64,000 nucleotides of DNA from Kaistella yonginensis (GTDB lineage Bacteria; Bacteroidota; Bacteroidia; Flavobacteriales; Weeksellaceae), in the NCBI RefSeq assembly GCF_030409525.1, contig NZ_JAUFQB010000062.1:49214-113213 (forward strand), in the 5' to 3' direction. The position numbers and the translations under genes were made by a program. The notes under the pieces were generated by a model, which was given only the letters and a program-made list of their open reading frames with translations, was not told the origin of the DNA and ran no database searches. This document shows, piece by piece, positions 17,807-27,456 of this stretch (position 1 is the first letter of the stretch; each line of letters opens with the position of its first letter).

Positions 17807-19261
17807 ATGATAAAAAAACTCGACGGTTACGTCATTAAAACTTTTTTCGGTCCGTTTCTTTTCATATTCAGTGTGTTGTTTTTCATTTTTGTGGTGAACA
17901 TCATCTGGATCCGATTGGCACAATTTACGGGTAAAGGTTTGAGTTATTGGGAGATTTTGAAACTGCTTTCTTATCTCTCGGCAATTGTTGTTCAATTGGT
18001 TCTCCCGTTGACTATTTTGCTTTCATCAATCATGACTTTTGGTGATTTTGGGGAGCGGTATGAGTTGGCAGCGATGAAAGCAGCTGGGATTTCCCTCACC
18101 CGAATTATGTTGCCACTATTCATTACTACCCTATTCTTTTCGGCCTTTCTGTTTGTCTTTTCGAATAGTGTGGTGCCCGATTTTCAACGAAAAGCCAAGA
18201 ACATGTTGTACAATATTGCTGCAACGAAACCTGCACTGAACTTTACCCCTGGACAATTTATTCAGCAACTCCCAGGCTATAGTGTGAAATTTGATAAAAT
18301 TACCGGCGACAATGGGGAGAATTTAACGGGAGTTTTTATTCATAAAATGGCAACTTCATTTGAAGACCAGCAATCTATTGTTGCAGAAAAAGGGAAGTTC
18401 GTTCCGGCGGATAATCCTAATTATTTGAAATTGGTTTTATTTAATGGTCATATCTACGAAGATCAATTGAATGGCATCGATTATAATGCCCGATTAAAAC
18501 AACCCGATCAGGCGATTAAATTTGATACCTTGGTTTCCCATTTTAATATATCAGAAATTATTGATAAAGCGATTGAGGCCGAAAAAATTACCGATGACTA
18601 TTCTTTCCAAAATGTGATTGAACTCAACACGACCATCCAAGAAACCAAGAAGAGCAATAATAATATCATGAGTAACCTGACTTATGAATTGGTAAGTCAG
18701 ACTAACAGTTATGTAAGTTATATTGATAAAACGAAATCAAAAGTGACCGTAACAGCTCCCGCAAAAGTAGATACTGTTACTCTTAAAAAGAAGCAGGAAA
18801 TGCTTTATTCAGCGTACAACAAGCTGGAAAACATCAAACAAGCGACGGTTGGCAAAGATTCTCAAATTAAAGATATGCATGCCTATTTTGCCCGTGTGGT
18901 AATGCACCAGCAAAGAATTGTTTCTTATTCTGTTACGTGTTTGATTTTCTTTTTAATCGGCTCAAGTTTAGGATCGATCATTCGTAAAGGCGGTTTAGGG
19001 CTGCCAGTCGTTATCGCGATTGTTGTATTTATCCTTTTTTATGTCCTTAACCTTTCCGCGGAAAACATTGCCTGGGCGGGCAAAATGGATCCTTATTTAG
19101 CAGCTTGGCTGCCCAATATAGTTTTGTTCCCTTTTGGTGCGTGGTTGACCTATAAAGCCTTAACCGATTCGCAACTTTTCGATATCGAAAAGTACAGAGC
19201 ATTCTTTAAGCCTCTCGTTAAAAGGTTTACTAAAAATAAAGAACATCAACGTTATCGCTAA
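17807..19261 (+). CDS. LptF/LptG-family permease
   Basis: Inner-membrane component of the LptB2FG transporter that extracts lipopolysaccharide and passes it to the Lpt bridge. The 484-residue protein starts MIKKLDGYVIKTFFGPF, typical of YjgP/YjgQ proteins. It has three N-terminal transmembrane helices (about 13-37, 55-85 and 98-120), a large periplasmic jellyroll region (about 125-365, here with a helical insert) and three C-terminal helices (from about 373). Which of the F and G paralogues it represents cannot be decided from the sequence. The preceding terminator and promoter box suggest independent transcription. Confidence 0.9.
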   Translation: MIKKLDGYVIKTFFGPFLFIFSVLFFIFVVNIIWIRLAQFTGKGLSYWEILKLLSYLSAIVVQLVLPLTILLSSIMTFGDFGERYELAAMKAAGISLTRIMLPLFITTLFFSAFLFVFSNSVVPDFQRKAKNMLYNIAATKPALNFTPGQFIQQLPGYSVKFDKITGDNGENLTGVFIHKMATSFEDQQSIVAEKGKFVPADNPNYLKLVLFNGHIYEDQLNGIDYNARLKQPDQAIKFDTLVSHFNISEIIDKAIEAEKITDDYSFQNVIELNTTIQETKKSNNNIMSNLTYELVSQTNSYVSYIDKTKSKVTVTAPAKVDTVTLKKKQEMLYSAYNKLENIKQATVGKDSQIKDMHAYFARVVMHQQRIVSYSVTCLIFFLIGSSLGSIIRKGGLGLPVVIAIVVFILFYVLNLSAENIAWAGKMDPYLAAWLPNIVLFPFGAWLTYKALTDSQLFDIEKYRAFFKPLVKRFTKNKEHQRYR

Positions 19262-19287
19262 CAGTGGTTATAGATTATAACATCATT

Positions 19288-19311
19288 AAAGGATGGGTTT
19301 TCTCATCCTTT
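19288..19311 (+). terminator. terminator after lptF/G
   Basis: AAAGGATG pairs with CATCCTTT around an eight-base loop, followed by CTTTT. Confidence 0.75.
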
Positions 19312-19381
19312 CTTTTATCTACCTGGAAAGTTTAGCCTAATTTGAGACCATTCTACACCAGAATATTTTCTGTGCAAGCAC

Positions 19382-19413
19382 AAAAAAAGTTTATTGAAGA
19401 CTCAATAAACTTT
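19382..19413 (-). terminator. terminator after the glutathione peroxidase gene
   Basis: AAAGTTTATTG (19386-19396) pairs with CAATAAACTTT (19403-19413). On the minus strand a T run follows. Confidence 0.8.
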
Positions 19414-19453
19414 AATAAGTATTAGTATTTTTTAAATCACGAGATGATTGAAA

Positions 19454-20032
19454 TTACTTTAAGTATTTGGTAATCGATTCACTTGTAGGTTTTGTGGTGC
19501 TGATGAAAGAATCAATTAAATTACCATCTTCATCAATTAAGAATTTAGTAAAGTTCCATAGGATCGTGGTATTTTTAACACCATTTAAATCCTTTTCTGT
19601 AAGAAATTTAAAAATGGGGGCAGTGTCTTCGCCTTTCACTGAAACTTTCGCTGCCATTGGAAAGGTTACACCAAAGTTTTTTTCACAAAAAGCGCCTATT
19701 TCTTGATTGCTTCCAGGTTCTTGTCCACCAAAATTATTGGCCGGAAAACCAATCACCACTAATTTATCAGCATAGTCTTTGGATAATTTTTCTAAATCTG
19801 CGTATTGAGGTGTAAATCCGCATTCTGACGCGGTATTGACCACCAATATTTTCTTTCCTTTAAAATCAGCGAAGTTGATTTCTTTCCCATCCAGACTTTC
19901 TACTTTATAATCAAAAATTGTTTTATCCATCGTTGTTTGAGTGGTTTTAGGTTGAGAAATATCATTCTTTTGGTTCTTGCAACTTTGTAAAAAAGCGCCT
20001 GCAGCTAATATTGCTATAAATAATTTTTTCAT
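19454..20032 (-). CDS. glutathione peroxidase-family lipoprotein
   Basis: Thiol peroxidase of the GPx family, 192 residues, cysteine type. The catalytic Cys lies in NTASECGFTPQY where animal enzymes carry selenocysteine. The tetrad partners are visible as Gln in GFPANNFGGQEPG, and Trp/Asn in LWNFTKFLID. The N-terminus is a lipoprotein signal (AGAFLQSCKN, lipid Cys18), so the enzyme is exported and membrane-anchored rather than cytoplasmic. Bacterial enzymes of this class normally use thioredoxin. It is five bases downstream of a LolA-like gene and so probably in an operon with it. Confidence 0.9.
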   Translation of the reverse strand: MKKLFIAILAAGAFLQSCKNQKNDISQPKTTQTTMDKTIFDYKVESLDGKEINFADFKGKKILVVNTASECGFTPQYADLEKLSKDYADKLVVIGFPANNFGGQEPGSNQEIGAFCEKNFGVTFPMAAKVSVKGEDTAPIFKFLTEKDLNGVKNTTILWNFTKFLIDEDGNLIDSFISTTKPTSESITKYLK

Positions 20033-20037
20033 CGTAA

Positions 20038-20700
20038 CTAAAATTTAAATGTATTTGCGGGAAACACTTTATTGGTTTCTATTTTATTTAAGATCATTAC
20101 ATAATCGCTATCTTTCTTAGGCGAGACAGACACGATTCTGTACGGCATTAGCAAAGATCCGACCATTTTGAAATCTGAATATTCTAAGGTTTCATCTTTC
20201 TTAACTTCTTTCAAAAGCATATAGGTTTTGGTATCAAAAAAGTACAAAGTTTTGTTGATGTTTTTGGTCAACTCTACTTTATGACAATAGATTTCTCCTA
20301 CTTTTTCTTTGCCAAGGTATTTCGCTTCAAAACCTTTGTTTTCCCAATCGATAAAATCATTATCAAAAGATTCTGCCAGATAGTTCGGATATTCTTGGAT
20401 TTTGTTGGCCGCATAATTCATCGCATACCCTTTCGTACCATCATACCCTTCTACTGCGGTCTCTTTTTTATCAATGGTAATGGTGGTTTTCGTAAGATTC
20501 GGTCTTTGTTGGTAAATTTTTATCGGGTATTCATCATTAATTCCCAAAGTAACTCTGCCTTGTAACAACACTGAATTTAATAGTTTCCAATTGGTTAATC
20601 CACCTGATAATTCTATGTTTTTGTCGATAATCTCTTTTGCAGTTTGTGCGGAAACAATCGTACTAATTGTCATTAATAAAACTAAAAATACTTTTTTCAT
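20038..20700 (-). CDS. LolA-like outer-membrane lipoprotein-sorting family protein
   Basis: A 220-residue exported protein (signal peptide ending STIVSAQ). The middle (AVEGYDGTKGYAMNY) and C-terminal half (ETLEYSDFKMVGSLLMPYRIVSV) fit the LolA/LolB-like beta-half-barrel superfamily seen in many Bacteroidota proteins of unknown role. The short spacing to the peroxidase gene suggests co-transcription. It is more divergent than the LolA at 17086, so a lipoprotein-carrier function is possible but not shown. Confidence 0.65.
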   Translation of the reverse strand: MKKVFLVLLMTISTIVSAQTAKEIIDKNIELSGGLTNWKLLNSVLLQGRVTLGINDEYPIKIYQQRPNLTKTTITIDKKETAVEGYDGTKGYAMNYAANKIQEYPNYLAESFDNDFIDWENKGFEAKYLGKEKVGEIYCHKVELTKNINKTLYFFDTKTYMLLKEVKKDETLEYSDFKMVGSLLMPYRIVSVSPKKDSDYVMILNKIETNKVFPANTFKF

Positions 20701-20869
20701 ATAATAAAATTACACGTTGAATGCGGTCTTTATAAAATTAATTGCGGTAAAAATACTGCGCTGTTGGAACAGTTTTCAAATATATACTTTTTGAAATGAA
20801 ATGATCGTAAAATCACCTTTGTTTAGCGATAATTTAACCAATTTTAAGAATATTATTACCAGTGATTTC

Positions 20870-21610
20870 TTAGGAATTGTTCTTGTTTTTCAAAATCAAA
20901 CGGGCTTTTTCTAAATCTTCCGGCACATCAATTCCGACCCCTACGAAATCGGTTTCTATCATTTTAATTTTCATGCCGTATTCTAAATAGCGAATACATT
21001 CAATTTTCTCTGCAATTTCTAATGGTTGCATTTTCAATTTGGCAAAATTCAGCAAAGCCTTTTTCCTAAAAGCATAAACGCCGATATGTTTATAATATTC
21101 TGCTTTGATTGAAGTTTCTCGCGGATAAGGAATTACAGAACGGCTGAAATAAAGTGCAAAACCCTGCTGATCTGTAATAACTTTTACATGATTTGGATTT
21201 TCAATATCCTCTATTTCAGATAACTTAATCTTTAGAGAAGCCAGCGAAATTTGCGCTTCTTTATCATCTTTAAAAACAGAAATCAATTTTTTTAGTGGTT
21301 CTAATTTAAGAAAGGGTTCGTCACCCTGAACATTCACTACGATATCGCAGTCTATAGTTGCAACCGCTTCTGCAATTCGGTCACTACCCGTTTCGTGTTC
21401 GCCCGTCATTACGGCATTTCCACCGATATTTTTGATTTCATTATAAATCCTTTCAGAATCTGTGGCTACGAATACTTCATCAAATAATTGGGTGTCTACC
21501 ACGTTTTGATAGGTTGTTGCAATGACGGTTTTTTCGTCCAACATCTGCATGAGTTTGCCGGGAAATCGGCTGGCTTCATATCGAGCGGGAATAACGGCTA
21601 TAATTTTCAT
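20870..21610 (-). CDS. kdsB: 3-deoxy-manno-octulosonate cytidylyltransferase
   Basis: Activates Kdo with CTP to CMP-Kdo for the lipopolysaccharide inner core, in the cytoplasm. The 246-residue protein has the nucleotidyltransferase motifs [16 protein letters not shown], the ATDSERI segment, GSDRIAEA and NVQGDEPF. I choose the ATG ending at 21610; a TTG three codons upstream would add MQK. The gene follows the aminotransferase gene on the same strand within 15 bases, consistent with an operon. Confidence 0.95.
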   Translation of the reverse strand: MKIIAVIPARYEASRFPGKLMQMLDEKTVIATTYQNVVDTQLFDEVFVATDSERIYNEIKNIGGNAVMTGEHETGSDRIAEAVATIDCDIVVNVQGDEPFLKLEPLKKLISVFKDDKEAQISLASLKIKLSEIEDIENPNHVKVITDQQGFALYFSRSVIPYPRETSIKAEYYKHIGVYAFRKKALLNFAKLKMQPLEIAEKIECIRYLEYGMKIKMIETDFVGVGIDVPEDLEKARLILKNKNNS

Positions 21611-21625
21611 CTTCTGCAATGTACT

Positions 21626-22879
21626 TTAAGTCAATTTCTTCAATGCTAACTCTAGTCTTGGCAACATTTTTATTATTTCATCTTGAGATACACCACCTGC
21701 CGAAGCTCGGAACCAAGGCATATCTCGTGAGTTACCGAATGCGGAAAAAGGGATCAAAGCGATTCCTGCCTCTTCGATTAAATAGTAAACCAGATCGGAA
21801 GAATCATTAATTATGGTTCCATCTGGTTTCATTTTTCCAATAAAATCCAGTTTGATCGTTAAATAAAGTGCGCCCATCGGCTGAATACTATCTGCTGCGA
21901 AACCCGTATTTTTAAGATGTTGAATTCCGCCGTGAAGAATAGTTAAGCTTTCTGCAATTTCTCCTTTAAAATGATCCACGAACTCATCTACTTTTTCTGG
22001 GTGGTTTAGTAATACAGAAACCGCTTCCTGTTCAGGTTTTGGTGCCCAAGCTCCCACATGCCCAAGCAACGATTTCATTTTATCAATAATTAAAGAAGGT
22101 CCGAAACTCCAACCCACTCGAACGCCAGTCGCAGCAAAGCATTTGGAAGCTCCATCAATATAAATCGTATACTCCTTTAATTCAGGAAATAAGGAAACCG
22201 GGTCAAAATGTTTTTCGTCAAAAGTGAGCATCGCATAAATTTGATCATACAACAAGTACAGCGGCTTTTCGTCTTCCCGACGGTTTTTATTTTCCGCCAC
22301 AATCATTTCACAAATATCGGTGAGTTGCTGTTTTGTAAACATCGTCCCTGTAGGGTTTAATGGCGAACAAAGCGCAATTAAAACAGCACCTTTTAAATGA
22401 GGTTTTAAATCTTCGGCGGTGGGCAGAAAATTATTTTCCTCTGAAGTCTCTACTTCAATTTTCTGAGCTTCCGTTAAATATGCATAATGGTTATTATTCC
22501 AGGAAGGAACAGGATAAATGACTTTATCAGCTGGATCCACAATTGTTTTAAATGCGGCGTAAATCAACGGCCTGGAACCACCTGCCACCAAAACATCATT
22601 TTCGGAATAATCTAAATTCCACCGATTTTTGATGTCTGTTGCAATGGCTTTCCGCAGAGATAAAAGTCCATTTGCTGGTGGATAATTGGTTAAATTATGC
22701 TGGTATGCTTTCTGAATTTCCTCTTTTAATAAATCCGGAATCGGATAAATATTAGAATTTAAATCACCGATGGTAAGATTGGCAATTTCAACACCTTGGG
22801 ATTTTAGGTCATTAACTTGATTTCCTATTTTGATGATTTCGGAACCGACGAGATTGGCAGCCAGTTTTGATACTTTCAT
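21626..22879 (-). CDS. class I/II pyridoxal-phosphate aminotransferase
   Basis: A 417-residue fold-type I aminotransferase of the AspC/ARO8 group. Visible features are LTIGDLN and NYPPANGLLSLRKAIA near the N-terminus, SPLNPTG (about 171), YDQIYA (about 210), the PLP lysine in IDGASKCFAATGVRVGW (about 242) and a C-terminal Arg in PWFRASAGG that would bind the substrate carboxylate. Probably an aspartate or related amino acid aminotransferase; the exact substrate cannot be read from the sequence. kdsB lies directly downstream. Confidence 0.88.
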   Translation of the reverse strand: MKVSKLAANLVGSEIIKIGNQVNDLKSQGVEIANLTIGDLNSNIYPIPDLLKEEIQKAYQHNLTNYPPANGLLSLRKAIATDIKNRWNLDYSENDVLVAGGSRPLIYAAFKTIVDPADKVIYPVPSWNNNHYAYLTEAQKIEVETSEENNFLPTAEDLKPHLKGAVLIALCSPLNPTGTMFTKQQLTDICEMIVAENKNRREDEKPLYLLYDQIYAMLTFDEKHFDPVSLFPELKEYTIYIDGASKCFAATGVRVGWSFGPSLIIDKMKSLLGHVGAWAPKPEQEAVSVLLNHPEKVDEFVDHFKGEIAESLTILHGGIQHLKNTGFAADSIQPMGALYLTIKLDFIGKMKPDGTIINDSSDLVYYLIEEAGIALIPFSAFGNSRDMPWFRASAGGVSQDEIIKMLPRLELALKKLT

Positions 22880-22968
22880 ATTTTAGTATTTGCACATGAA
22901 CATTAAAGAAACAGAAGTAAGACGCATTCTGATCATAAAATGAATATCTTACTTCCTATTTTATTTAT

Positions 22969-24714
22969 TTACAGTTTTAAATCCGATTTAACCTGGTCAA
23001 TTTTCTGACCTAAAGCTGCAGCTTTCGCTTTGAATTCTTCTTTTGAAGCAATTTGATCTTTAACAGAAACATAGAATTTAATTTTCGGTTCGGTTCCTGA
23101 TGGGCGAACGCAAACTTTGGTTCCATCTTCGGTGTAATAAATCAAAACGTTTGATTTTGGAATTTCATCCATCACCGATTTTTCATGATTCATCATATTT
23201 AAAGAAGTCTGCTCCTGAAAATCTTTTACAATCGCCACTTTTGATCCTGCGATTTCTTTTGGCGGATTTTCGCGGAAATCTTTCATCATTTGAATAATTT
23301 CTTCAGCACCGGTTCTCCCCTTTCGGACTACGTTTACGAGTCCTTCATAATACATTCCGAGGTCTTTGTAAATCTCTATCATGTATTCAAACATGGTTGT
23401 ATCATTCGCTTTGCACCAAGCTGCAATTTCGCAAGCCAGTAAAATTGAACCACAAGAATCTTTGTCGCGAACGAAGTCTCCGGTCATAAAGCCGAAACTT
23501 TCTTCGCCACCACAAATAAATTTTTCTTTTCCTTCGAAATCACGAATCATTTTGCCAATCCATTTAAAACCGGTTAGACCGACTTTACAGTCTACCCCAA
23601 ATTTTTCAGCAATGTCAAAGAAAATATCCGAAGTTACAATCGTAGAACCGATGAATTCTTTTCCGGTAATTTTTCCCGCTTTTTTCCATTGGTCTAAAAT
23701 ATAATACGTTAAAATGGTGTTGGTTTGGTTTCCGTTAAGCAGCTGCATTTCACCATCTAAATTTCTCACCGCAATACCCAATCGATCACCATCTGGGTCA
23801 GTTCCCAACACAATATCACCATTGGTAATTCTAGCTAAATCCATTGCCATTTCTAAAGCTGCTGGTTCCTCTGGATTTGGTGAAGCAACCGTCGGAAAAT
23901 TTCCACTTGGAATCATTTGTTCTCTAACCAAGTCAACTTTTTTAAAGCCCGCTTTGGCAAGCGCCTGTGGAACAGTCGCATAAGTTGTTCCGTGGATTGA
24001 TGTGAATACAATATTCAAATTATCTCTGCCAACGTTTTGATAGAGAGAGTTTTCCATGCAGGCATCGATGTACACCTCGTCTTGTTCCGGACCAATCCAT
24101 TCTATTAAATCATCATTGCCATTGAATTTAATTTCGCTGAATTTTACAGAATAAACTTCTTTGATAATATTTTCATCATCTGGCGGTACGATTTGGGCTC
24201 CATCATTCCAATAAACTTTGTAACCATTATATTCAGGCGGATTATGGGAAGCTGTTAAGACAATTCCTGCGTTGCATTTTTTATCTCGAACGGTGAAGGA
24301 AAGCTCGGGAGTTGGGCGGTGTTCCTTGAAGAGTAAAACTTTAATTCCGTTGGCCGTTAATACATCGGCACACATTTTCCCAAATTCTTTTGAGTTATGG
24401 CGCACATCATATGCAATCGCAACTTTGATGTGATTCTTCTCCGAATTCGTCGAACCTTCATTTTCTTGATTTGGAAACTGCTGATGGAGGTAATTTGCCA
24501 AACCTTGCGTGGCTTGCCCTAAGGTATATTTGTTTAAACGGTTTGTTCCAACGCCCATTATTCCGCGCATTCCACCGGTACCAAATTCGAGTTCACGGTA
24601 GAAAGAGTCTTCTAGTTCGTCAGCGCTGGTATCAATCCAGTTCTGAACTGTTTTTTGGGTTTCTTCATCGAAAGTATCTGTTAACCAGAGTTTTGCTTTT
24701 TCTATAGTTGTCAT
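22969..24714 (-). CDS. phospho-sugar mutase (phosphoglucomutase/phosphomannomutase)
   Basis: A 581-residue alpha-D-phosphohexomutase. The phosphoserine loop is TASHNPPEYNGYK (about residue 155), the metal loop TDPDGDRLG (about 312), the sugar-specificity loop GGEESFGF (about 405) and the phosphate-binding loop RPSGTEPKIKFY (about 540). It interconverts hexose 1- and 6-phosphates for glycogen, envelope and nucleotide-sugar pathways. This length is the usual one for the PgcA-like mutases of Bacteroidota. It is not clear whether glucose or mannose is preferred. Confidence 0.93.
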   Translation of the reverse strand: MTTIEKAKLWLTDTFDEETQKTVQNWIDTSADELEDSFYRELEFGTGGMRGIMGVGTNRLNKYTLGQATQGLANYLHQQFPNQENEGSTNSEKNHIKVAIAYDVRHNSKEFGKMCADVLTANGIKVLLFKEHRPTPELSFTVRDKKCNAGIVLTASHNPPEYNGYKVYWNDGAQIVPPDDENIIKEVYSVKFSEIKFNGNDDLIEWIGPEQDEVYIDACMENSLYQNVGRDNLNIVFTSIHGTTYATVPQALAKAGFKKVDLVREQMIPSGNFPTVASPNPEEPAALEMAMDLARITNGDIVLGTDPDGDRLGIAVRNLDGEMQLLNGNQTNTILTYYILDQWKKAGKITGKEFIGSTIVTSDIFFDIAEKFGVDCKVGLTGFKWIGKMIRDFEGKEKFICGGEESFGFMTGDFVRDKDSCGSILLACEIAAWCKANDTTMFEYMIEIYKDLGMYYEGLVNVVRKGRTGAEEIIQMMKDFRENPPKEIAGSKVAIVKDFQEQTSLNMMNHEKSVMDEIPKSNVLIYYTEDGTKVCVRPSGTEPKIKFYVSVKDQIASKEEFKAKAAALGQKIDQVKSDLKL

Positions 24715-24768
24715 ATCAAAATTTTTTTATTTCTAATTAAAGTTTTCAGCGCTGCATAGAACTCAATT

Positions 24769-25470
24769 TTATTCTAATTTTTCATGAATAACAGTGGCAG
24801 TTTCTTCTATTTTTACCGCACTGATCGGTTCGTTATAATAAGTCAGTTTTGCTGAATTTTGAATGAATCCTTTTAATGAATCTTTCACATTAAGTTCTGC
24901 GTAATTCCCGTTTTTTGACTCAATATTTAAATGATCAATCAGCCAATATGGAGCAATGATGCTGGCAGTATCAGAAATTTTTATCACCGCATCTTTTGTT
25001 TTCCCTAAAAAATTTGCACGGCTTTTATCTGTCATTTGCACTTCTGCTCTTCTCGAATTAACCGACCCAATAAATTTAGCACTATTTTTTAAAGAAAGTC
25101 GAAAATTATCGGTTTTAATTTCACTAGAGATATTTAATTCCACTGATTTAGCCAGCGATACTTTTTCTAAATTATATTTTGAATAAATGGTAATATTGTA
25201 AAAATCTACGCCTTCAGTTTCTCGACTTTCTGAAATAGTCAACGATTGATCTTTAACTTTAATTTTCAAATTATCGCTTACGTTTTCATAGGTCTCAATA
25301 TTGATAAAACTGCTGTCACTTTTAATATAAAAAGCCCTGAACTTACCATCCAGATTAAGATTAACAAAGTCTTCTACTTTGATATCTTTGCTAGCAATAT
25401 CCCCGTTAGGAGAAACTTTTCCGCAAGAAAATAAACCAAAAATAAGTACGATATAAATTACACTTTTCAT
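24769..25470 (-). CDS. GIN-domain (DUF2807) lipoprotein
   Basis: A 233-residue lipoprotein (LIFGLFSCGK, lipid Cys16). The rest is a right-handed beta-solenoid-like series of short repeats typical of the putative auto-transporter adhesin head GIN domain, DUF2807 (DGKFRAFYIKSD..., VSLAKSVELNISSEI). It is common in Bacteroidota and thought to be surface or periplasmic; its function is unknown. It lies between the mutase and glycosyltransferase genes on the same strand. Confidence 0.75.
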   Translation of the reverse strand: MKSVIYIVLIFGLFSCGKVSPNGDIASKDIKVEDFVNLNLDGKFRAFYIKSDSSFINIETYENVSDNLKIKVKDQSLTISESRETEGVDFYNITIYSKYNLEKVSLAKSVELNISSEIKTDNFRLSLKNSAKFIGSVNSRRAEVQMTDKSRANFLGKTKDAVIKISDTASIIAPYWLIDHLNIESKNGNYAELNVKDSLKGFIQNSAKLTYYNEPISAVKIEETATVIHEKLE

Positions 25471-25534
25471 TATTAAATTTTATCAAATCAGCATTTTAGT
25501 ATTGAAACAACTCTTCTGAATTTGCTGAAACCAA

Positions 25535-26485
25535 TTAGATTACTTCCTCTATATGATAATTCTCGTGCTGACGGTTGGTTCTGATTATCATTTCACCCAA
25601 AAATCCTGCGATGAAAAGAAGTGTTCCTAAGACCATCATGGTTAAAGCGATAAAAAACCAGGCATTATTGGTTAATAAATGTCCATAGATTCCTTGTGAA
25701 ACATCGATTAATTTTGAAATTCCCAACCACATTGCAGATACCAATCCCACGATGAACATCACCGTTCCTACCGCTCCAAAAAAATGCATCGGTCGTCCAC
25801 CGAACCGGCTCACAAACCAAAGCGTGATTAAATCTAAAAAGCCACGAACAAAACGTTCTGTTCCGAATTTTGATGTTCCATAAGGCCGAGCCTGATGCTG
25901 AACCGGCTTTTCGGTAATTTTTCTAAAACCTGCATTGGCAGCCAAAACCGGAATATAGCGGTGCATATCACCATAAACATCAATAGATTTTACCACCTGT
26001 TTTTTATACGCTTTTAAACCGCAATTAAAATCGTGCAATGAAACTCCAGAAATACTTCTCGCCGCAGCATTAAAGACTTTAGACGGAATATTTTTGGTCA
26101 TTACATTATCATAACGCTTCTTTTTCCAACCTGAAACAATATCATAACCTTCTGTTTTAATCATTTCGTACAATTCGGGAATTTCTTCTGGAAAATCTTG
26201 TAAATCTGCATCCATCGTAATAACAACCTCGCCATTTGCTCTGGCAAAAGCAGCGTGTAATGCTTGTGATTTCCCATAATTCCGGGAAAACTTAATCCCA
26301 TGAATTTGGGGATACTGAACTTTTAGATTTTCAATAATACTCCAAGAAAGATCGGTGCTTCCGTCATCTACAAACCAGATTTCGTAGGAAAGATGATGAG
26401 AAGTACAAACTTTGTCGATTCTTGAAAAAAGTTCTTCCAGGGATTCTTCTTCGTTGAGCAGTGGAATGATGATGGATAAATTCAT
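25535..26485 (-). CDS. GT2 glycosyltransferase, dolichyl-phosphate mannose synthase-like
   Basis: A 316-residue membrane glycosyltransferase. The GT-A domain shows SIIIPLLNEEESL, VDDGSTDLS, TMDADLQDFPEE and the conserved SGWKKKRYD region, and two transmembrane helices lie in the last 90 residues (about 233-257 and 271-297). This is the GtrB/DPM1-like type that moves a sugar onto undecaprenyl phosphate for cell-wall or surface glycan modification. The sugar is unknown. A DUF4199 membrane-protein gene lies 74 bases upstream on the same strand, a pairing I recall from other flavobacteria. Confidence 0.88.
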   Translation of the reverse strand: MNLSIIIPLLNEEESLEELFSRIDKVCTSHHLSYEIWFVDDGSTDLSWSIIENLKVQYPQIHGIKFSRNYGKSQALHAAFARANGEVVITMDADLQDFPEEIPELYEMIKTEGYDIVSGWKKKRYDNVMTKNIPSKVFNAAARSISGVSLHDFNCGLKAYKKQVVKSIDVYGDMHRYIPVLAANAGFRKITEKPVQHQARPYGTSKFGTERFVRGFLDLITLWFVSRFGGRPMHFFGAVGTVMFIVGLVSAMWLGISKLIDVSQGIYGHLLTNNAWFFIALTMMVLGTLLFIAGFLGEMIIRTNRQHENYHIEEVI

Positions 26486-26559
26486 TGATAATAAAAAGAT
26501 TATGAAGACAAAATTAGGGGTTTATTTTTTTTAATCAGCTATGGTGTCAATGATTAAAA

Positions 26560-27138
26560 TCAAAGTTCTGTTCTGCTCCGGAAAAAACTGGCAAAAAATG
26601 TGGATAAAATCACGTAAAAAAGAAGAATAGCAGCGAAATAATAGGTGAACTGCCGAAAATTGAACATGTCTTTTCCTGCAATCATTTTCGGGGCAAAACT
26701 TTCTTTTCTTTGTTGATACCTCGTTTCTAAATCCATTTTTTCTTCTGGTGTTTTTATAAATTGTTTGGCTTTGGTGTATTCTGCATCCAGTTCAATCTTC
26801 TGTCTTTCAATGTATTGAAAATTCAATAGATCTTTTGCAGCGGGATCTGCAAAATTTAAAAACAGATACATTCCCATTACGGATAAAAAACCACCGACAA
26901 ACATCGGTTTAAAAGAGCGACCAAAAACATCACGAAAGCCCATTCTAACACCGGTTTTTTTCAATGAATCTACAGAGATGTAGGCGCCTGCCAAGTAAAT
27001 AACGGGCATTAGAAAAGCATTGATAAGAAGGGAATTATTAAAGTATTCGGTATTCATACCGAAAAAATACATTCCTAGGAAGACCACCATCGTTGCGATA
27101 AACAACATGAAGCCAATGGTATAGATATTTTTTATCAT
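26560..27138 (-). CDS. DUF4199 membrane protein
   Basis: A 192-residue inner-membrane protein with four predicted transmembrane helices (about 6-27, 38-56, 76-98 and 163-187) and a charged helical loop between the third and fourth (YIERQKIELDAEYTKAKQFIKTPEEK). This matches DUF4199, a Bacteroidota family of unknown function often encoded next to a GT2 glycosyltransferase, as here. Confidence 0.75.
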   Translation of the reverse strand: MIKNIYTIGFMLFIATMVVFLGMYFFGMNTEYFNNSLLINAFLMPVIYLAGAYISVDSLKKTGVRMGFRDVFGRSFKPMFVGGFLSVMGMYLFLNFADPAAKDLLNFQYIERQKIELDAEYTKAKQFIKTPEEKMDLETRYQQRKESFAPKMIAGKDMFNFRQFTYYFAAILLFYVILSTFFASFFRSRTEL

Positions 27139-27177
27139 ATTTAAATTACTGATTTTTATTATTTCTTTCTTTAGTAT

Positions 27178-27207
27178 TTTGAAATTTCAATTAAAGGCGT
27201 ATCTTTG
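27178..27207 (+). promoter_or_regulatory. ffs: complete Bacteroidota promoter of the SRP RNA
   Basis: A TTTG -33 box at 27178-27181, an 18-base spacer and a TATCTTTG -7 box at 27200-27207. The mature RNA would begin about five bases later at GGCAAG, an internal calibration of promoter-to-start distance for this genome. Confidence 0.75.
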
Positions 27208-27211
27208 CAAC

Positions 27212-27304
27212 GGCAAGTCCTAAACAACCAGCTCCTGAGACTCCTCCAGGGTGGGAACGCAGCAAAGGTAATCGGTTGTAGCGGTGTGATTTAGGTAGCT
27301 TGCC
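27212..27304 (+). ncRNA. ffs: signal recognition particle RNA (4.5S-type)
   Basis: Small bacterial SRP RNA. The 5' GGCAAG pairs with the 3' CTTGCC to close the long hairpin. The apical part contains CAGGGTGGGAACGCAGCAAAGGTA, matching the conserved Ffh-binding internal loop and tetraloop region of SRP RNA. It scaffolds Ffh for co-translational targeting to the inner membrane. A T run after the closing stem forms the terminator. It is divergent from the DUF4199 gene. Confidence 0.92.
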
Positions 27305-27456
27305 ATTTTTTGTGCCTTAAACTCCCGTTTTTCCCTTGCAATTAAATTTTTTGCTTCTTCCGGATTTTCTTGGTTCTTTAAAATATTCCTCTGCATCATT
27401 TAAACTTTCATTTTTTTTTATTTCTTCACCTGTTTTTTCTTAACATAATTCTTTTG

